A stretch of 64,000 nucleotides of DNA from Cryobacterium sp. CG_9.6 (lineage in GTDB: Bacteria > Actinomycetota > Actinomycetes > Actinomycetales > Microbacteriaceae). Shown one piece after another: positions 54,763-64,000 of the stretch. Both the position numbers and the translations under genes were made by a program. Numbering within the stretch: the stretch's first letter is position 1; the number at the start of each line of letters is the position of its first letter. The stretch is taken from positions 2,480,001 through 2,544,000 of the forward strand of contig NZ_JARXUZ010000001.1 of NCBI RefSeq assembly GCF_029893365.1, in the 5' to 3' direction. The notes beneath the pieces were generated by a model. That model had not been told where the DNA came from, searched no databases, and saw nothing but the letters and a program-made list of their open reading frames with translations.

Positions 54763-56294
54763 TAGAAGATCCCCATCACGCTCGTGGTCGGAAGCAGACC
54801 GGGACGGGCGGTGATGGTGAGGTCACCGAGGTCCACCGCAGTCAGTTCCGGCAGGCGTTCCGCAAGTGCGAGAAAACGTTCAATTTCTGATTCCTCCAGA
54901 ACATCCGCGGCAAGCATCCGGAATTTATTCACGTATTCCGGGCGTCCGAAGGGCTTGGCACCCAGCGGATGCGCGTCGGCCACCGCAATCTCATCGGTGA
55001 TCGTGCGTCCGTCGGTGAGCGTGATGACCACGCGACCACCGAAGGCCTTCTCGGTGACATCGAGGGAGTGGTATCGACGCGTCCACTCTGTATCTTCGGT
55101 CGTGGTGACCCTGTGCCAGAGCGCCACCGTGTCGGCGCGCCCGGCACGCTCCGGCGAGTAGGAATCCACGTGGTGCCAGCTGCCATCCTGCAACGCCACG
55201 GTGAAAATGTACGGAATTGAGTGGTCGAGAGTCTCGCGAGACGCCGTTGGGTCGTACTTCTGCGGGTCGTTTGCGCCGGAGCCGATCACATAGTGCGTGT
55301 GGTGGCTCGTGTGAATCACGACGGAAGCAATGTTCTCACCCGTCGCGAGCTCGGGATAGCTCCGGTGCAGACGACGAGCGAGGTCGATCCACGCCTGTGC
55401 CTGATACTCGGCCGAGTGTTCCTTGGTATAGCTGTCGAGGATGGCCCGCTTGGCACTGCCGAGCTTCGGCAGAGACACATCATACGAACCTTCCGGCCCG
55501 TCAAGCAGCCAGGCGATGACACCGTCCTCACCCTCATAGATCGGGGTCGGGCTGGTCTCACCGCGAAGGGCGCGGTCCACAGCTTCAACCGCCATCTTTC
55601 CGGCGAACGCCGGAGCATGTGACTTCCAGCTGCTGATTTCACCCTTACGCGACTGGCGGGTGGCCGTCGTTGTGTGCAGGGCCTGACCCACAGCTTGAAA
55701 GATGATCTCCTTCTCGAGTCCGAGAAGCGAACCGATGCCGGCCGCCGCCGACGGGCCTAGGTGGGCGACGTGGTCTATCTTGTGCGCGTGCAGGCTGATC
55801 GACTTCACGAGGTCGATCTGGATCTCATAGCCCGTGGCAATGCCGCGAACAAGGTCACGGCCGGTGAGTCCCCGTGCGGTCGCCAGGTGCTGAGCGACAG
55901 CGAGAATCGGGGGAATGTTGTCACCCGGGTGCGAGTACTCGGCGGCCAGGAACGTGTCGTGGTAATCCAGCTCACGCACGGCCACGCCGTTCGCCCACGC
56001 CGCCCACTCCGGGGAGACTCGGCGTCCGGGCAGCAGTCCGAACACGGTGGACCCCTCACCCCCGTTGGAGCGCGGGTGGGCCAGCGCCTGCGACCGGGCC
56101 GCCGTCACGGGCTTGCGGGTGAGGGACGCGGCAGCAACGGAGGCATTGTCGATGACACGGTTGATGATCATGTCGGTGACGTCGTCTGTGACGGCAACCG
56201 GGTCTGCCGCGCATGCGGCAATCTTCCAGGCAAGCTGGTCTTCCCGAGCAAGGTTTTCTTCACTTCGGTGTACTCGGACGTGGTGGAGCTGCAC
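54762..56294 (-). CDS. prpD: 2-methylcitrate dehydratase
   Basis: A 510-residue MmgE/PrpD-family protein that dehydrates 2-methylcitrate. Clear landmarks are the start [24 protein letters not shown], the segment [66 protein letters not shown] and [16 protein letters not shown]. It begins with a GTG only 15 bases after the GntR gene, so both probably share one message. Completes the set D-B-C of the methylcitrate cycle. Confidence 0.94.
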   Translation of the reverse strand: MQLHHVRVHRSEENLAREDQLAWKIAACAADPVAVTDDVTDMIINRVIDNASVAAASLTRKPVTAARSQALAHPRSNGGEGSTVFGLLPGRRVSPEWAAWANGVAVRELDYHDTFLAAEYSHPGDNIPPILAVAQHLATARGLTGRDLVRGIATGYEIQIDLVKSISLHAHKIDHVAHLGPSAAAGIGSLLGLEKEIIFQAVGQALHTTTATRQSRKGEISSWKSHAPAFAGKMAVEAVDRALRGETSPTPIYEGEDGVIAWLLDGPEGSYDVSLPKLGSAKRAILDSYTKEHSAEYQAQAWIDLARRLHRSYPELATGENIASVVIHTSHHTHYVIGSGANDPQKYDPTASRETLDHSIPYIFTVALQDGSWHHVDSYSPERAGRADTVALWHRVTTTEDTEWTRRYHSLDVTEKAFGGRVVITLTDGRTITDEIAVADAHPLGAKPFGRPEYVNKFRMLAADVLEESEIERFLALAERLPELTAVDLGDLTITARPGLLPTTSVMGIF

Positions 56295-56309
56295 GATGGA
56301 TCCCTTCGA

Positions 56310-57008
56310 TTACGTGACCGGGGTGGCCGCATCCTCACCGAGCGTTGCGAGAACGTTGGTGAGGCTCTGGTAGAGGTGGACATGGGTGGCGTGAGCGGCG
56401 AGAGAAGCATCGCCGGCGATGATGGCATCGATGATGAGCAGATGTTCTGCAGCCGCTGATCGCAACCGCTTCTCATTGCCCTTGGCCACACGACGAATGC
56501 GCGCGAGGTGTGTACGCACGACGTCGAGGGCGCTGAGCAGAAAGGGGTTCGCCACGGCGGCATCGAGGGCCGCTTCGAACTCGTCGATGAGAGCGTAATA
56601 CTGTCGAATTCCGTCATCACCGTGTTGGAGGAGTTCCGGAGCATCGTGGAACTGGGCACGCAAGTGTTCGAAGATCACCGGGTCACGTCGTTCGGCGGCC
56701 AGACGCACGGCATGCACCTCAAGGCCTTCGCGCAATTCGTACAGTTCCGTGATGCCCTCGATGGACAGCTCGGTCACTTCGAATCCGCGCCCACTTCGTC
56801 CAACGACCAGACCGTCTGCAATCAAACGGGCCACGGCCGCCCGCAGCGGCGTGCGAGACACGCCCAGGCGTTCCGCCTGCTCAACCTCAAGCAGGCCACT
56901 CCCGGGTGCCAAGTCACCGTCCAGAATCTCGCTGCGCAACTGCCGGTAAGCGCGCTCGGTGGCGCTCAGAGGTGCTTTCGACCCCAACTTTGCGGTTTCT
57001 GTATACAC
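56310..57008 (-). CDS. GntR/FCD-family regulator of propionate catabolism
   Basis: A 232-residue GntR regulator with a FadR-type C-terminal domain. The winged helix reads ERAYRQLRSEILDGDLAPGSGLLEVEQAERLGVSRTPLRAAVARLIADGLV. The effector domain carries the FCD pattern (ELREGLEVHAVRLAAER, FEAALDAAVANPFLLSAL, EHLLIIDAIIAGDASLAAHATHVHL) with His residues that bind a metal and carboxylate ligand. It is the first gene of prpD-B-C and is divergent from prpE; both promoters carry TGTATACA boxes. One box covers its own GTG start codon. The probable ligand is a methylcitrate-cycle intermediate; function as repressor is inferred. Confidence 0.85.
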   Translation of the reverse strand: MYTETAKLGSKAPLSATERAYRQLRSEILDGDLAPGSGLLEVEQAERLGVSRTPLRAAVARLIADGLVVGRSGRGFEVTELSIEGITELYELREGLEVHAVRLAAERRDPVIFEHLRAQFHDAPELLQHGDDGIRQYYALIDEFEAALDAAVANPFLLSALDVVRTHLARIRRVAKGNEKRLRSAAAEHLLIIDAIIAGDASLAAHATHVHLYQSLTNVLATLGEDAATPVT

Positions 57009-57070
57009 AAACCAGATTCTATTCCACCAGACCGGGTTTTATGCAATACTTCAACGACTCTTTGTATACA
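57000..57070. promoter_or_regulatory. Paired TGTATACA operators between prp operons
   Basis: TGTATACA occurs at 57000-57007, over codons 1-3 of the regulator, and at 57063-57070, 27 bases before the prpE ATG. Their centres are 63 bp apart, close to six helical turns. The second sits in a longer imperfect palindrome (CTCTTTGTATACAGAGG). On the minus strand TAGAAT (57021-57016) lies seven bases before the regulator's GTG, so that mRNA may be leaderless and blocked by the first box. Confidence 0.7.
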
Positions 57071-57096
57071 GAGGCGCTTCAATGGAGAGGTTCACA

Positions 57097-59046
<1,950 letters not shown>

Positions 59047-59109
59047 CACCCCCTACTTATCCACCGCTGATCCACCCCTGATCCACCCCACTGAAGCAAG
59101 GAGGCTCCA

Positions 59110-59457
59110 ATGAGTGAACAGTTGAAAGATGCGTCCCCCCGATCAAAAATTGATTACATAGCATTCGAGAAGACACCCAGATTTCTGGCACTGAAGAAGA
59201 CCCGAAACGGATTCGTCGTTCCGCTCGCCATCTTCTTTCTCGTCTGGTATTTCGCATATGTGATCGCCGCCGGGTATTTCCCCGAGTTCATGGCCACCCC
59301 GGTCTTCGGCCGCATCAACCTTGGCCTCATCCTGGGCCTCGGCCAGTTCGTCACGACCTTCGCAATCACCATGGCCTATGTCTCATTCGCCAACCGCAAG
59401 ATCGACCCCCTCACCGAAGAACTGCGCTCTGAGCTGGAACGGATGGAAAAGGCATGA
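59110..59457 (+). CDS. DUF485 membrane protein
   Basis: A 115-residue protein with two transmembrane helices (about residues 36-58 and 70-92) joined by a short extracytoplasmic loop with MATPVFGRINLG. The pattern FVVPLAIFFLVWYFAYVIAAGY and GQFVTTFAITMAYVSFANRKIDPLTEEL is the DUF485 family, which accompanies acetate/cation symporters in many bacteria (YjcH with ActP). Its end overlaps the symporter start (ATGA). Exact function unknown; it may assist the transporter. A GGAGG site precedes its ATG. Confidence 0.9.
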   Translation: MSEQLKDASPRSKIDYIAFEKTPRFLALKKTRNGFVVPLAIFFLVWYFAYVIAAGYFPEFMATPVFGRINLGLILGLGQFVTTFAITMAYVSFANRKIDPLTEELRSELERMEKA

Positions 59458-61082
59458 TCGCCAGTACCCTGCACGCATTTGCGACCGCGGTCGAACCCAC
59501 AGAGAACAACCCCGTTCTCAATATCTCCATCTTCCTGGCGTTTGTGGCCGTCACCCTCATTGTGGTGATTCGCGCCGGCCGCAACAACAAGAGTGCGGCC
59601 GACTACTACACCGGTGGCCGGTCCTTCACCGGACCACAGAATGGTTTCGCCATTGCCGGCGACTACCTCTCAGCTGCATCATTCCTCGGAATCGTTGGCG
59701 CCATCGCCGTCACCGGATACGACGGCTTCATGTATTCCATCGGCTTCCTCGTAGCGTGGCTCGTTGCCCTGCTTCTGGTCGCCGAGCTGATGCGCAACAC
59801 CGGCAAGTTCACCATGGCCGATGTGCTCTCCTTCCGCCTCAAGCAGGGCCCGGTTCGCGTGGCAGCCGCCACGACGACACTGGCCGTGTGCTTCTTCTAC
59901 CTGCTCGCGCAGATGGCCGGAGCCGGCGGCCTCGTGTCGCTTCTCCTCGGCATCAACGACAAACTCGGCCAGTCCATCGTGGTTGTGGTCGTCGGCGCGC
60001 TGATGATCGTCTACGTCCTCGTTGGCGGCATGAAGGGCACCACCTGGGTGCAGATCATCAAGGCCTTCCTGCTGATCCTTGGTGCGCTCGCCATGAGCAT
60101 CTGGGTATTGGCGATCAACGGCTTCAACCTGTCTGCACTGCTGGAAAGCGCCGTAGCCACCTCAACATCCGTTCCGGCCGACGCCATTCTGGCTCCCGGT
60201 CTGAAGTACGGCGCCAACCCGCTGGACTTCATCTCCCTCGCCATCGCTCTGGTGCTCGGAACAGCCGGCCTGCCCCACGTTCTGATGCGCTTTTACACGG
60301 TGCCCACCGCCAAGGAAGCCCGCCGCTCGGTGGTCTGGGCTATCTGGCTCATCGGTGGTTTCTACATCTTCACGCTCGTCCTCGGTTTCGGCGCCGCGGC
60401 TCTCGTGGGTGGCGAAGCCATCCTCGCTGCTCCCGGTGGAGTGAACTCGGCAGCTCCCCTGCTGTCGCTCGCCCTCGGTGGTCCGCTGCTACTCGGCTTC
60501 ATCTCCGCCATCGCCTTCGCCACGATTCTGGCGGTGGTGGCCGGCATCACGATCACAGCCGCTACGTCCTTTGCACATGACATCTACGGAAGCGTCATCA
60601 AGAAGGGCAAGGGAAACCCCGATGATGAGGTCAAGGTAGCCCGTCGAACCGTTGTCGTGATCGGTGTCCTGGCCATTGCCGGTGGTATCGGCGTTCAGGG
60701 GCAGAACATCGCCTTCCTGGTGGCCCTGGCCTTCGCCGTTGCGGCGAGCGCTAACCTGCCCACCATTTTGTTCTCGCTCTTCTGGCGTGGTTTCACCACC
60801 CGCGGCGCGGTGTGGAGCATGTATGGCGGACTCACCTCGGCGATTGTGCTGATTGTGCTCTCACCGGTGTTCTCGGGCACGCCCACGTCCATGTTCGGTG
60901 ACGGCGTCAACTTCGCCATCTTCCCCCTGAGCAACCCGGGAATCATTTCCATTCCACTCGGCTTCTTCCTCGGCTGGCTCGGATCGGTTACGAGCACCGT
61001 CAAGGAGAGCCCATCGCTTGCCGCCGAGATGTCCGTTCGTTCCCTCACCGGCCACGGTGCGGAAAAGGCGGTCGAGCACTAG
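59454..61082 (+). CDS. actP: Cation:carboxylate symporter, ActP type
   Basis: A 542-residue sodium:solute symporter-family transporter of acetate, propionate or other short carboxylates. About 13 helices; signature regions are SAADYYTGGRSFTGPQNGFAIAGDYLSAASFLGIVGA, IVYVLVGGMKGTTWVQIIKAFLL, GTAGLPHVLMRFYTVPTAKEARRSV and AVAASANLPTILFSLFWRGFTTRGAV, all typical of ActP/MctC. It is co-translated with the DUF485 gene and lies in the prpE operon, so uptake and activation of propionate are linked. Confidence 0.92.
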   Translation: MIASTLHAFATAVEPTENNPVLNISIFLAFVAVTLIVVIRAGRNNKSAADYYTGGRSFTGPQNGFAIAGDYLSAASFLGIVGAIAVTGYDGFMYSIGFLVAWLVALLLVAELMRNTGKFTMADVLSFRLKQGPVRVAAATTTLAVCFFYLLAQMAGAGGLVSLLLGINDKLGQSIVVVVVGALMIVYVLVGGMKGTTWVQIIKAFLLILGALAMSIWVLAINGFNLSALLESAVATSTSVPADAILAPGLKYGANPLDFISLAIALVLGTAGLPHVLMRFYTVPTAKEARRSVVWAIWLIGGFYIFTLVLGFGAAALVGGEAILAAPGGVNSAAPLLSLALGGPLLLGFISAIAFATILAVVAGITITAATSFAHDIYGSVIKKGKGNPDDEVKVARRTVVVIGVLAIAGGIGVQGQNIAFLVALAFAVAASANLPTILFSLFWRGFTTRGAVWSMYGGLTSAIVLIVLSPVFSGTPTSMFGDGVNFAIFPLSNPGIISIPLGFFLGWLGSVTSTVKESPSLAAEMSVRSLTGHGAEKAVEH

Positions 61083-61110
61083 GCGCACACCGCAACACAC
61101 CGCCCCGCCC

Positions 61111-61157
61111 CAACGAAGCGGCACCCGAGAGGAACTCTCTCGGGTGCCGCTTCGTTG
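61111..61157. terminator. Perfect 21-bp hairpin terminator
   Basis: CAACGAAGCGGCACCCGAGAG at 61111-61131 is exactly complementary to 61137-61157 around a five-base loop. It lies between the symporter gene and the convergent SDR gene and should stop transcription from both sides, although the U-tract is short. Confidence 0.85.
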
Positions 61158-61174
61158 TTGACGAGCTACATGAA

Positions 61175-61951
61175 CTACCGAACCGTTAGCGGTCCGCGCG
61201 TGAGGCGCGTCGGCGACGCCTGAGCCACGGGCTTGATCACGATCAGGTCGAGGTTCACATGAGCGGGGCGCAGCACGCTCGCCACGATCGTCTCGGCAAT
61301 GTCCTCAGCAACGAGCGGATTCGGGACATTCTCGTAGGCTTCGACTGCCTTCGTAGCATCGCCACCAAAACGAACAAGACCGAATTCATCGGTCTTCACC
61401 ATTCCCGGTGCAACCTCAATGACACGAATCGGTTCGCCATTCAACTCGAGACGGAGGACCTCAGTCATGGCGTGGGCCGCGAACTTCGCCGCGTTATACC
61501 CGCCACCGCCCAGATAGGCCACGTGGCCGGCAATTGAGGTGATATTGACAATGTCAGCGGAGCCCCCGGCATCCGCTATGGCTGCCCGCAACAGCGGCAG
61601 CACGACGGTCGTGACCCGCTTGACGGCCAGCACATTGATCTCGAACATCCAGGCCCAGTCCTCCACGCTCGAGTTCTCCACGGAGTCGAGCCCCTTGGCT
61701 CCACCAGCGTTGTTTACGAGGGCGTGCACAGGCCCGGATGCCGCGAGGTAGTCCCGCAACGCATCCACGTCGGTCTGCTTCGTCAGATCTGCGGTGAAGA
61801 CCTCGGCCCCGGTCTCCGCGGCGAGCGCCGCCAAGCGATCCGCGCGCCGCGCTACACCCACGACATTCCATCCCTTGTCACGGAAAGCGCGCACGGTGGC
61901 GGCTCCAATTCCCGAACTCGCACCGGTCACAACTACTCTTCGTGTACTCAT
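61175..61951 (-). CDS. Short-chain dehydrogenase, 3-hydroxy acid dehydrogenase-like
   Basis: A 258-residue SDR. NADP site RRVVVTGASSGIGAATVRAFRDKGW with basic residues after strand two (VARRADRL), NNAG in LVNNAGGAKGLDSVEN, catalytic Ser in VNITSIAGHVAY and Tyr-Lys in GGGGYNAAKFAAHAM (the Tyr-x3-Lys motif is present). The order AGGAKGLD and VAPGMVKTDEF is typical of YdfG-type 3-hydroxypropionate/serine dehydrogenases, so it may act on small hydroxy acids. Its ATG is divergent from the acyltransferase gene, with only 29 bases between. Confidence 0.88.
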   Translation of the reverse strand: MSTRRVVVTGASSGIGAATVRAFRDKGWNVVGVARRADRLAALAAETGAEVFTADLTKQTDVDALRDYLAASGPVHALVNNAGGAKGLDSVENSSVEDWAWMFEINVLAVKRVTTVVLPLLRAAIADAGGSADIVNITSIAGHVAYLGGGGYNAAKFAAHAMTEVLRLELNGEPIRVIEVAPGMVKTDEFGLVRFGGDATKAVEAYENVPNPLVAEDIAETIVASVLRPAHVNLDLIVIKPVAQASPTRLTRGPLTVR

Positions 61952-61980
61952 TTCTCTATTCTCGCGGCAGAATGGACGGA

Positions 61981-63093
61981 ATGAGCGCACCGCACCCTGC
62001 CACCACTCAACCGGCCAAACGACGAGTCCCCCTCTGGGATAATGCTCGGTGGATCACCGTGACCCTGGTGGTCGTGGGACACGCAATCCTCAAGTTGATT
62101 GGCGAGTCCGATACGGCGTACGCCATGTACCTCTTTATTTACGCCTTTCATGTGCCCGTTTTCGTGGCGGTCAGCGGCTACTTTGCCAAGTCGGACCCAC
62201 CCGGAACACGCCAGCTGAAGCGGCTGCTCACGGACATCATCTTTCCCTATGTCATCTTTGAGACCGTGTGGACCTGTATTCGCTGGGTGCTCGGCGGCAC
62301 ATTCCGACTGGATTATTCGACGGCCAGCTGGACGCTGTGGTTTCTGCTCGCGCTTGTGCTGTGGAGGATTATTCTTCCCTACCTCGTGCTCCTGCGGTAC
62401 CCCCTGCTGATCAGCATCGTGCTCTCGCTGGGCGCCGGCTACAGTGACAGCATTGACAGCACGTTTGCCCTCTCCCGAACAATTGGACTGCTGCCCTTCT
62501 TTGTCTTCGGCTGGAAGCTGCGCCAATGGCAACTCACCGACCGGTGGCTCCGGCTTCGCACCCTGGATGTCTGGAAGTGGCGAACAGGCGCACTGGCCCT
62601 GTTCACGAGCCTGTACCTGCTCATCGCGATCAATATCGAGCTCCTGCGCACTCTCAAGATTCGCTTTTTTCTGCTCTATGACGACGGCTACTCGCTCTTT
62701 GGCTACCCACAGTTCTGGGCCGGCGGAGTGCGCTTGGGCTTTGTGCTGCTCACCTTTGCGCTCATTCTGGCGTTCCTCATGCTGATTCCGCGGCGAGAAA
62801 CGTGGTTCACGTCTCTCGGTGCCGCAACGATGTACATCTACCTGCTGCACACCTTTGTGCTCTTTCCACTGCGGGAAACGGGGATTCTCGACGGTCCGCA
62901 ACCGGCGTGGGTGCTGCCGGCACTGATCGTGCTGAGCGTGCTGATCTCCGTTGTGTTATCACTGCCGCCCATTCGCCGGATCTTCCAACCACTCGTGGAA
63001 CCGCGCGCCAGCTGGCTGTTCCAACGCACGACCACAATCTCCAGCCCGAGTCCCTCCGAAACGGTTGTCCTGCCGCGAACGGACCGCACATAG
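61981..63093 (+). CDS. Acyltransferase-3 family membrane protein
   Basis: A 370-residue integral membrane protein of the OafA/acyltransferase 3 type. It opens with [19 protein letters not shown], the family start in which the His is catalytic, and continues with [19 protein letters not shown] and about ten helices. A second family segment is [16 protein letters not shown]. These proteins transfer acyl groups to cell-envelope sugars. A polar tail of about 25 residues ends the chain. ATG 61981 follows GGACGGA; ATG 61972 is an alternative. Confidence 0.85.
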   Translation: MSAPHPATTQPAKRRVPLWDNARWITVTLVVVGHAILKLIGESDTAYAMYLFIYAFHVPVFVAVSGYFAKSDPPGTRQLKRLLTDIIFPYVIFETVWTCIRWVLGGTFRLDYSTASWTLWFLLALVLWRIILPYLVLLRYPLLISIVLSLGAGYSDSIDSTFALSRTIGLLPFFVFGWKLRQWQLTDRWLRLRTLDVWKWRTGALALFTSLYLLIAINIELLRTLKIRFFLLYDDGYSLFGYPQFWAGGVRLGFVLLTFALILAFLMLIPRRETWFTSLGAATMYIYLLHTFVLFPLRETGILDGPQPAWVLPALIVLSVLISVVLSLPPIRRIFQPLVEPRASWLFQRTTTISSPSPSETVVLPRTDRT

Positions 63094-63209
63094 CACAGCG
63101 TGTGACGTCGTATTTCGAGAATGCTTGCGCCCCACCAGACCCGCTGCCTATGCTCAGTCAGAGCTCGAGCGGCCCGCGTTCGAAGCGACAATCAGGGAAA
63201 GGCCATCTC

Positions 63210-64000
63210 ATGAGCGACAATGCTGCACAGTGGCAGTTTGAGACCAAGCAGGTGCACTCGGGAGCTCGCCCTGACCCGGTGACCAATGCCCGGGCCACCC
63301 CCATTTATCAGACCACCTCGTACGTTTTCAACAGCGCGGAGCACGCTCAAAACCTGTTCGCCCTGGCCGAATTCGGCAACATCTACACCCGCATTCAAAA
63401 TCCCACCCAGGCCGTCGTTGAAGAACGCGTCGCCGCCCTCGAGGGTGGCACCGGAGCGCTCCTGGTCGCCTCCGGTCAGTCGGCATCCACGTTTTCGGTG
63501 CTTAACATTGCGCAAGCCGGTGACCACATCGTGTCCTCAAGTTCCATCTACGGCGGAACCTACAATCTCTTCAAGTACACGCTGGCCAAACTCGGTATTG
63601 AGACCACCTTCGTGGAGGATCAGGACGATGCCGAGGAATGGCGCCGCGCTGTTCGGCCGAACACAAAGCTGTTCTTCGCGGAGACGATCGGAAACCCCCG
63701 GATCAATGTGCTCGACATCACGCTCGTCGCGGACATAGCGCATGCCGCCGGAGTTCCCCTTATTGTGGACAACACCATTGCCACGCCCTACCTGATTCGT
63801 CCGTTCGAGCACGGTGCCGACATCATTGTGCACTCCGCCACAAAGTTCCTCGGTGGTCACGGCACCATCATCGGTGGCGTCATCGTGGATGGTGGCACAT
63901 TCGAGTGGTCGAAGAACGTCGACAAGTTTCCCGGTCTCACCGAGCCTGACCCGTCCTACCATGGTGCGAGCTACACGACCATTCTTGGGGACGCCATCGC
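63210..64000 (+). CDS. metY: O-acetylhomoserine sulfhydrylase, 3' end off the window
   Basis: The first 263 residues of a PLP enzyme that makes homocysteine from O-acetylhomoserine and sulfide. It starts [39 protein letters not shown], has the typical [34 protein letters not shown] and the PLP Lys in [20 protein letters not shown]. The AGGGAAAGG site precedes ATG 63210. The gene continues past the right edge; metX often follows in this order. The near relative cystathionine gamma-synthase starts differently, so MetY is preferred. Confidence 0.92.
   Translation, partial: MSDNAAQWQFETKQVHSGARPDPVTNARATPIYQTTSYVFNSAEHAQNLFALAEFGNIYTRIQNPTQAVVEERVAALEGGTGALLVASGQSASTFSVLNIAQAGDHIVSSSSIYGGTYNLFKYTLAKLGIETTFVEDQDDAEEWRRAVRPNTKLFFAETIGNPRINVLDITLVADIAHAAGVPLIVDNTIATPYLIRPFEHGADIIVHSATKFLGGHGTIIGGVIVDGGTFEWSKNVDKFPGLTEPDPSYHGASYTTILGDAI

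Noticed and set aside
61948..62901. 317-residue minus-strand frame opposite the acyltransferase gene
   Set aside because: Composition rich in Gln, Glu, His and Arg typical of antisense shadow of a membrane protein gene.
63094..63209. Possible SAM or cobalamin riboswitch before metY
   Set aside because: The leader is too short and shows none of the conserved pairing patterns.

Overview
The window looks like chromosomal DNA of a high-G+C actinobacterium, most likely Microbacteriaceae. Evidence is the family content (MshA/MshB-type mycothiol genes, a FurA-type regulator, a GguA/GguB/ChvE-type sugar importer), the very short overlapping junctions (ATGA, GTGA, TTGA) and several promoters that place the start codon at the predicted transcription start. 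The assignment is inference; no rRNA and no intact tRNA gene was seen.

Region 1 (1-1.7 kb): an AMIN-like lipoprotein cut by the left edge and an unrecognised secreted protein. Region 2 (about 1.75-12 kb) reads as a decaying mobile island. It starts at a degenerate tRNA-Gln copy and holds two type II toxin-antitoxin pairs, lipoproteins, a CaiB/BaiF CoA-transferase, a VOC protein, a frameshifted quinol monooxygenase remnant, an internally deleted nucleotidyltransferase remnant, a complete IS21-family element (2673 bp) and a complete IS3-family element (1297 bp, 3-bp target duplication).

Region 3 (12-17 kb): a K+ channel-like protein directly downstream of an unrecognised 839-residue membrane protein, then a decayed ABC-F ATPase gene. 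Region 4 (17-26.2 kb): a complete L-arabinose system on the minus strand, araB-araD-araA followed by sugar-binding protein, double ATPase and permease genes, with a divergent LacI-type regulator and two matching operators 90 bp apart. Region 5 (26-32 kb): an acetyltransferase, a trypsin-like protease, then a tightly linked plus-strand pair resembling mshA/mshB, a universal stress protein and a sodium:amino-acid symporter.

Region 6 (32-42.7 kb): a large secreted protein with an N,N-dimethylformamidase-like region and two DUF4082 domains, a class I glutaminase-type hydrolase, PspA, an NADP oxidoreductase, an arginase-fold protein with altered metal ligands, an enoyl-CoA hydratase, a flavoprotein disulfide reductase, a small HExxH protein, a 63-residue repeat protein and a Fur-family regulator. 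Region 7 (42.7-52.5 kb): an NMT1-type ABC importer divergent from guanine deaminase, suggesting purine or related heterocycle salvage, then amidase, SDR, GNAT, uracil-DNA glycosylase and a peptidase S51-like protein.

Region 8 (52.6-61.2 kb): a propionate regulon. A GntR regulator, prpD, prpB and prpC run left; prpE, a DUF485 protein and an ActP-type carboxylate symporter run right. Two identical TGTATACA boxes, 63 bp apart, lie between them. The window ends with an SDR, an acyltransferase-3 membrane protein and the first part of a MetY-type sulfhydrylase.
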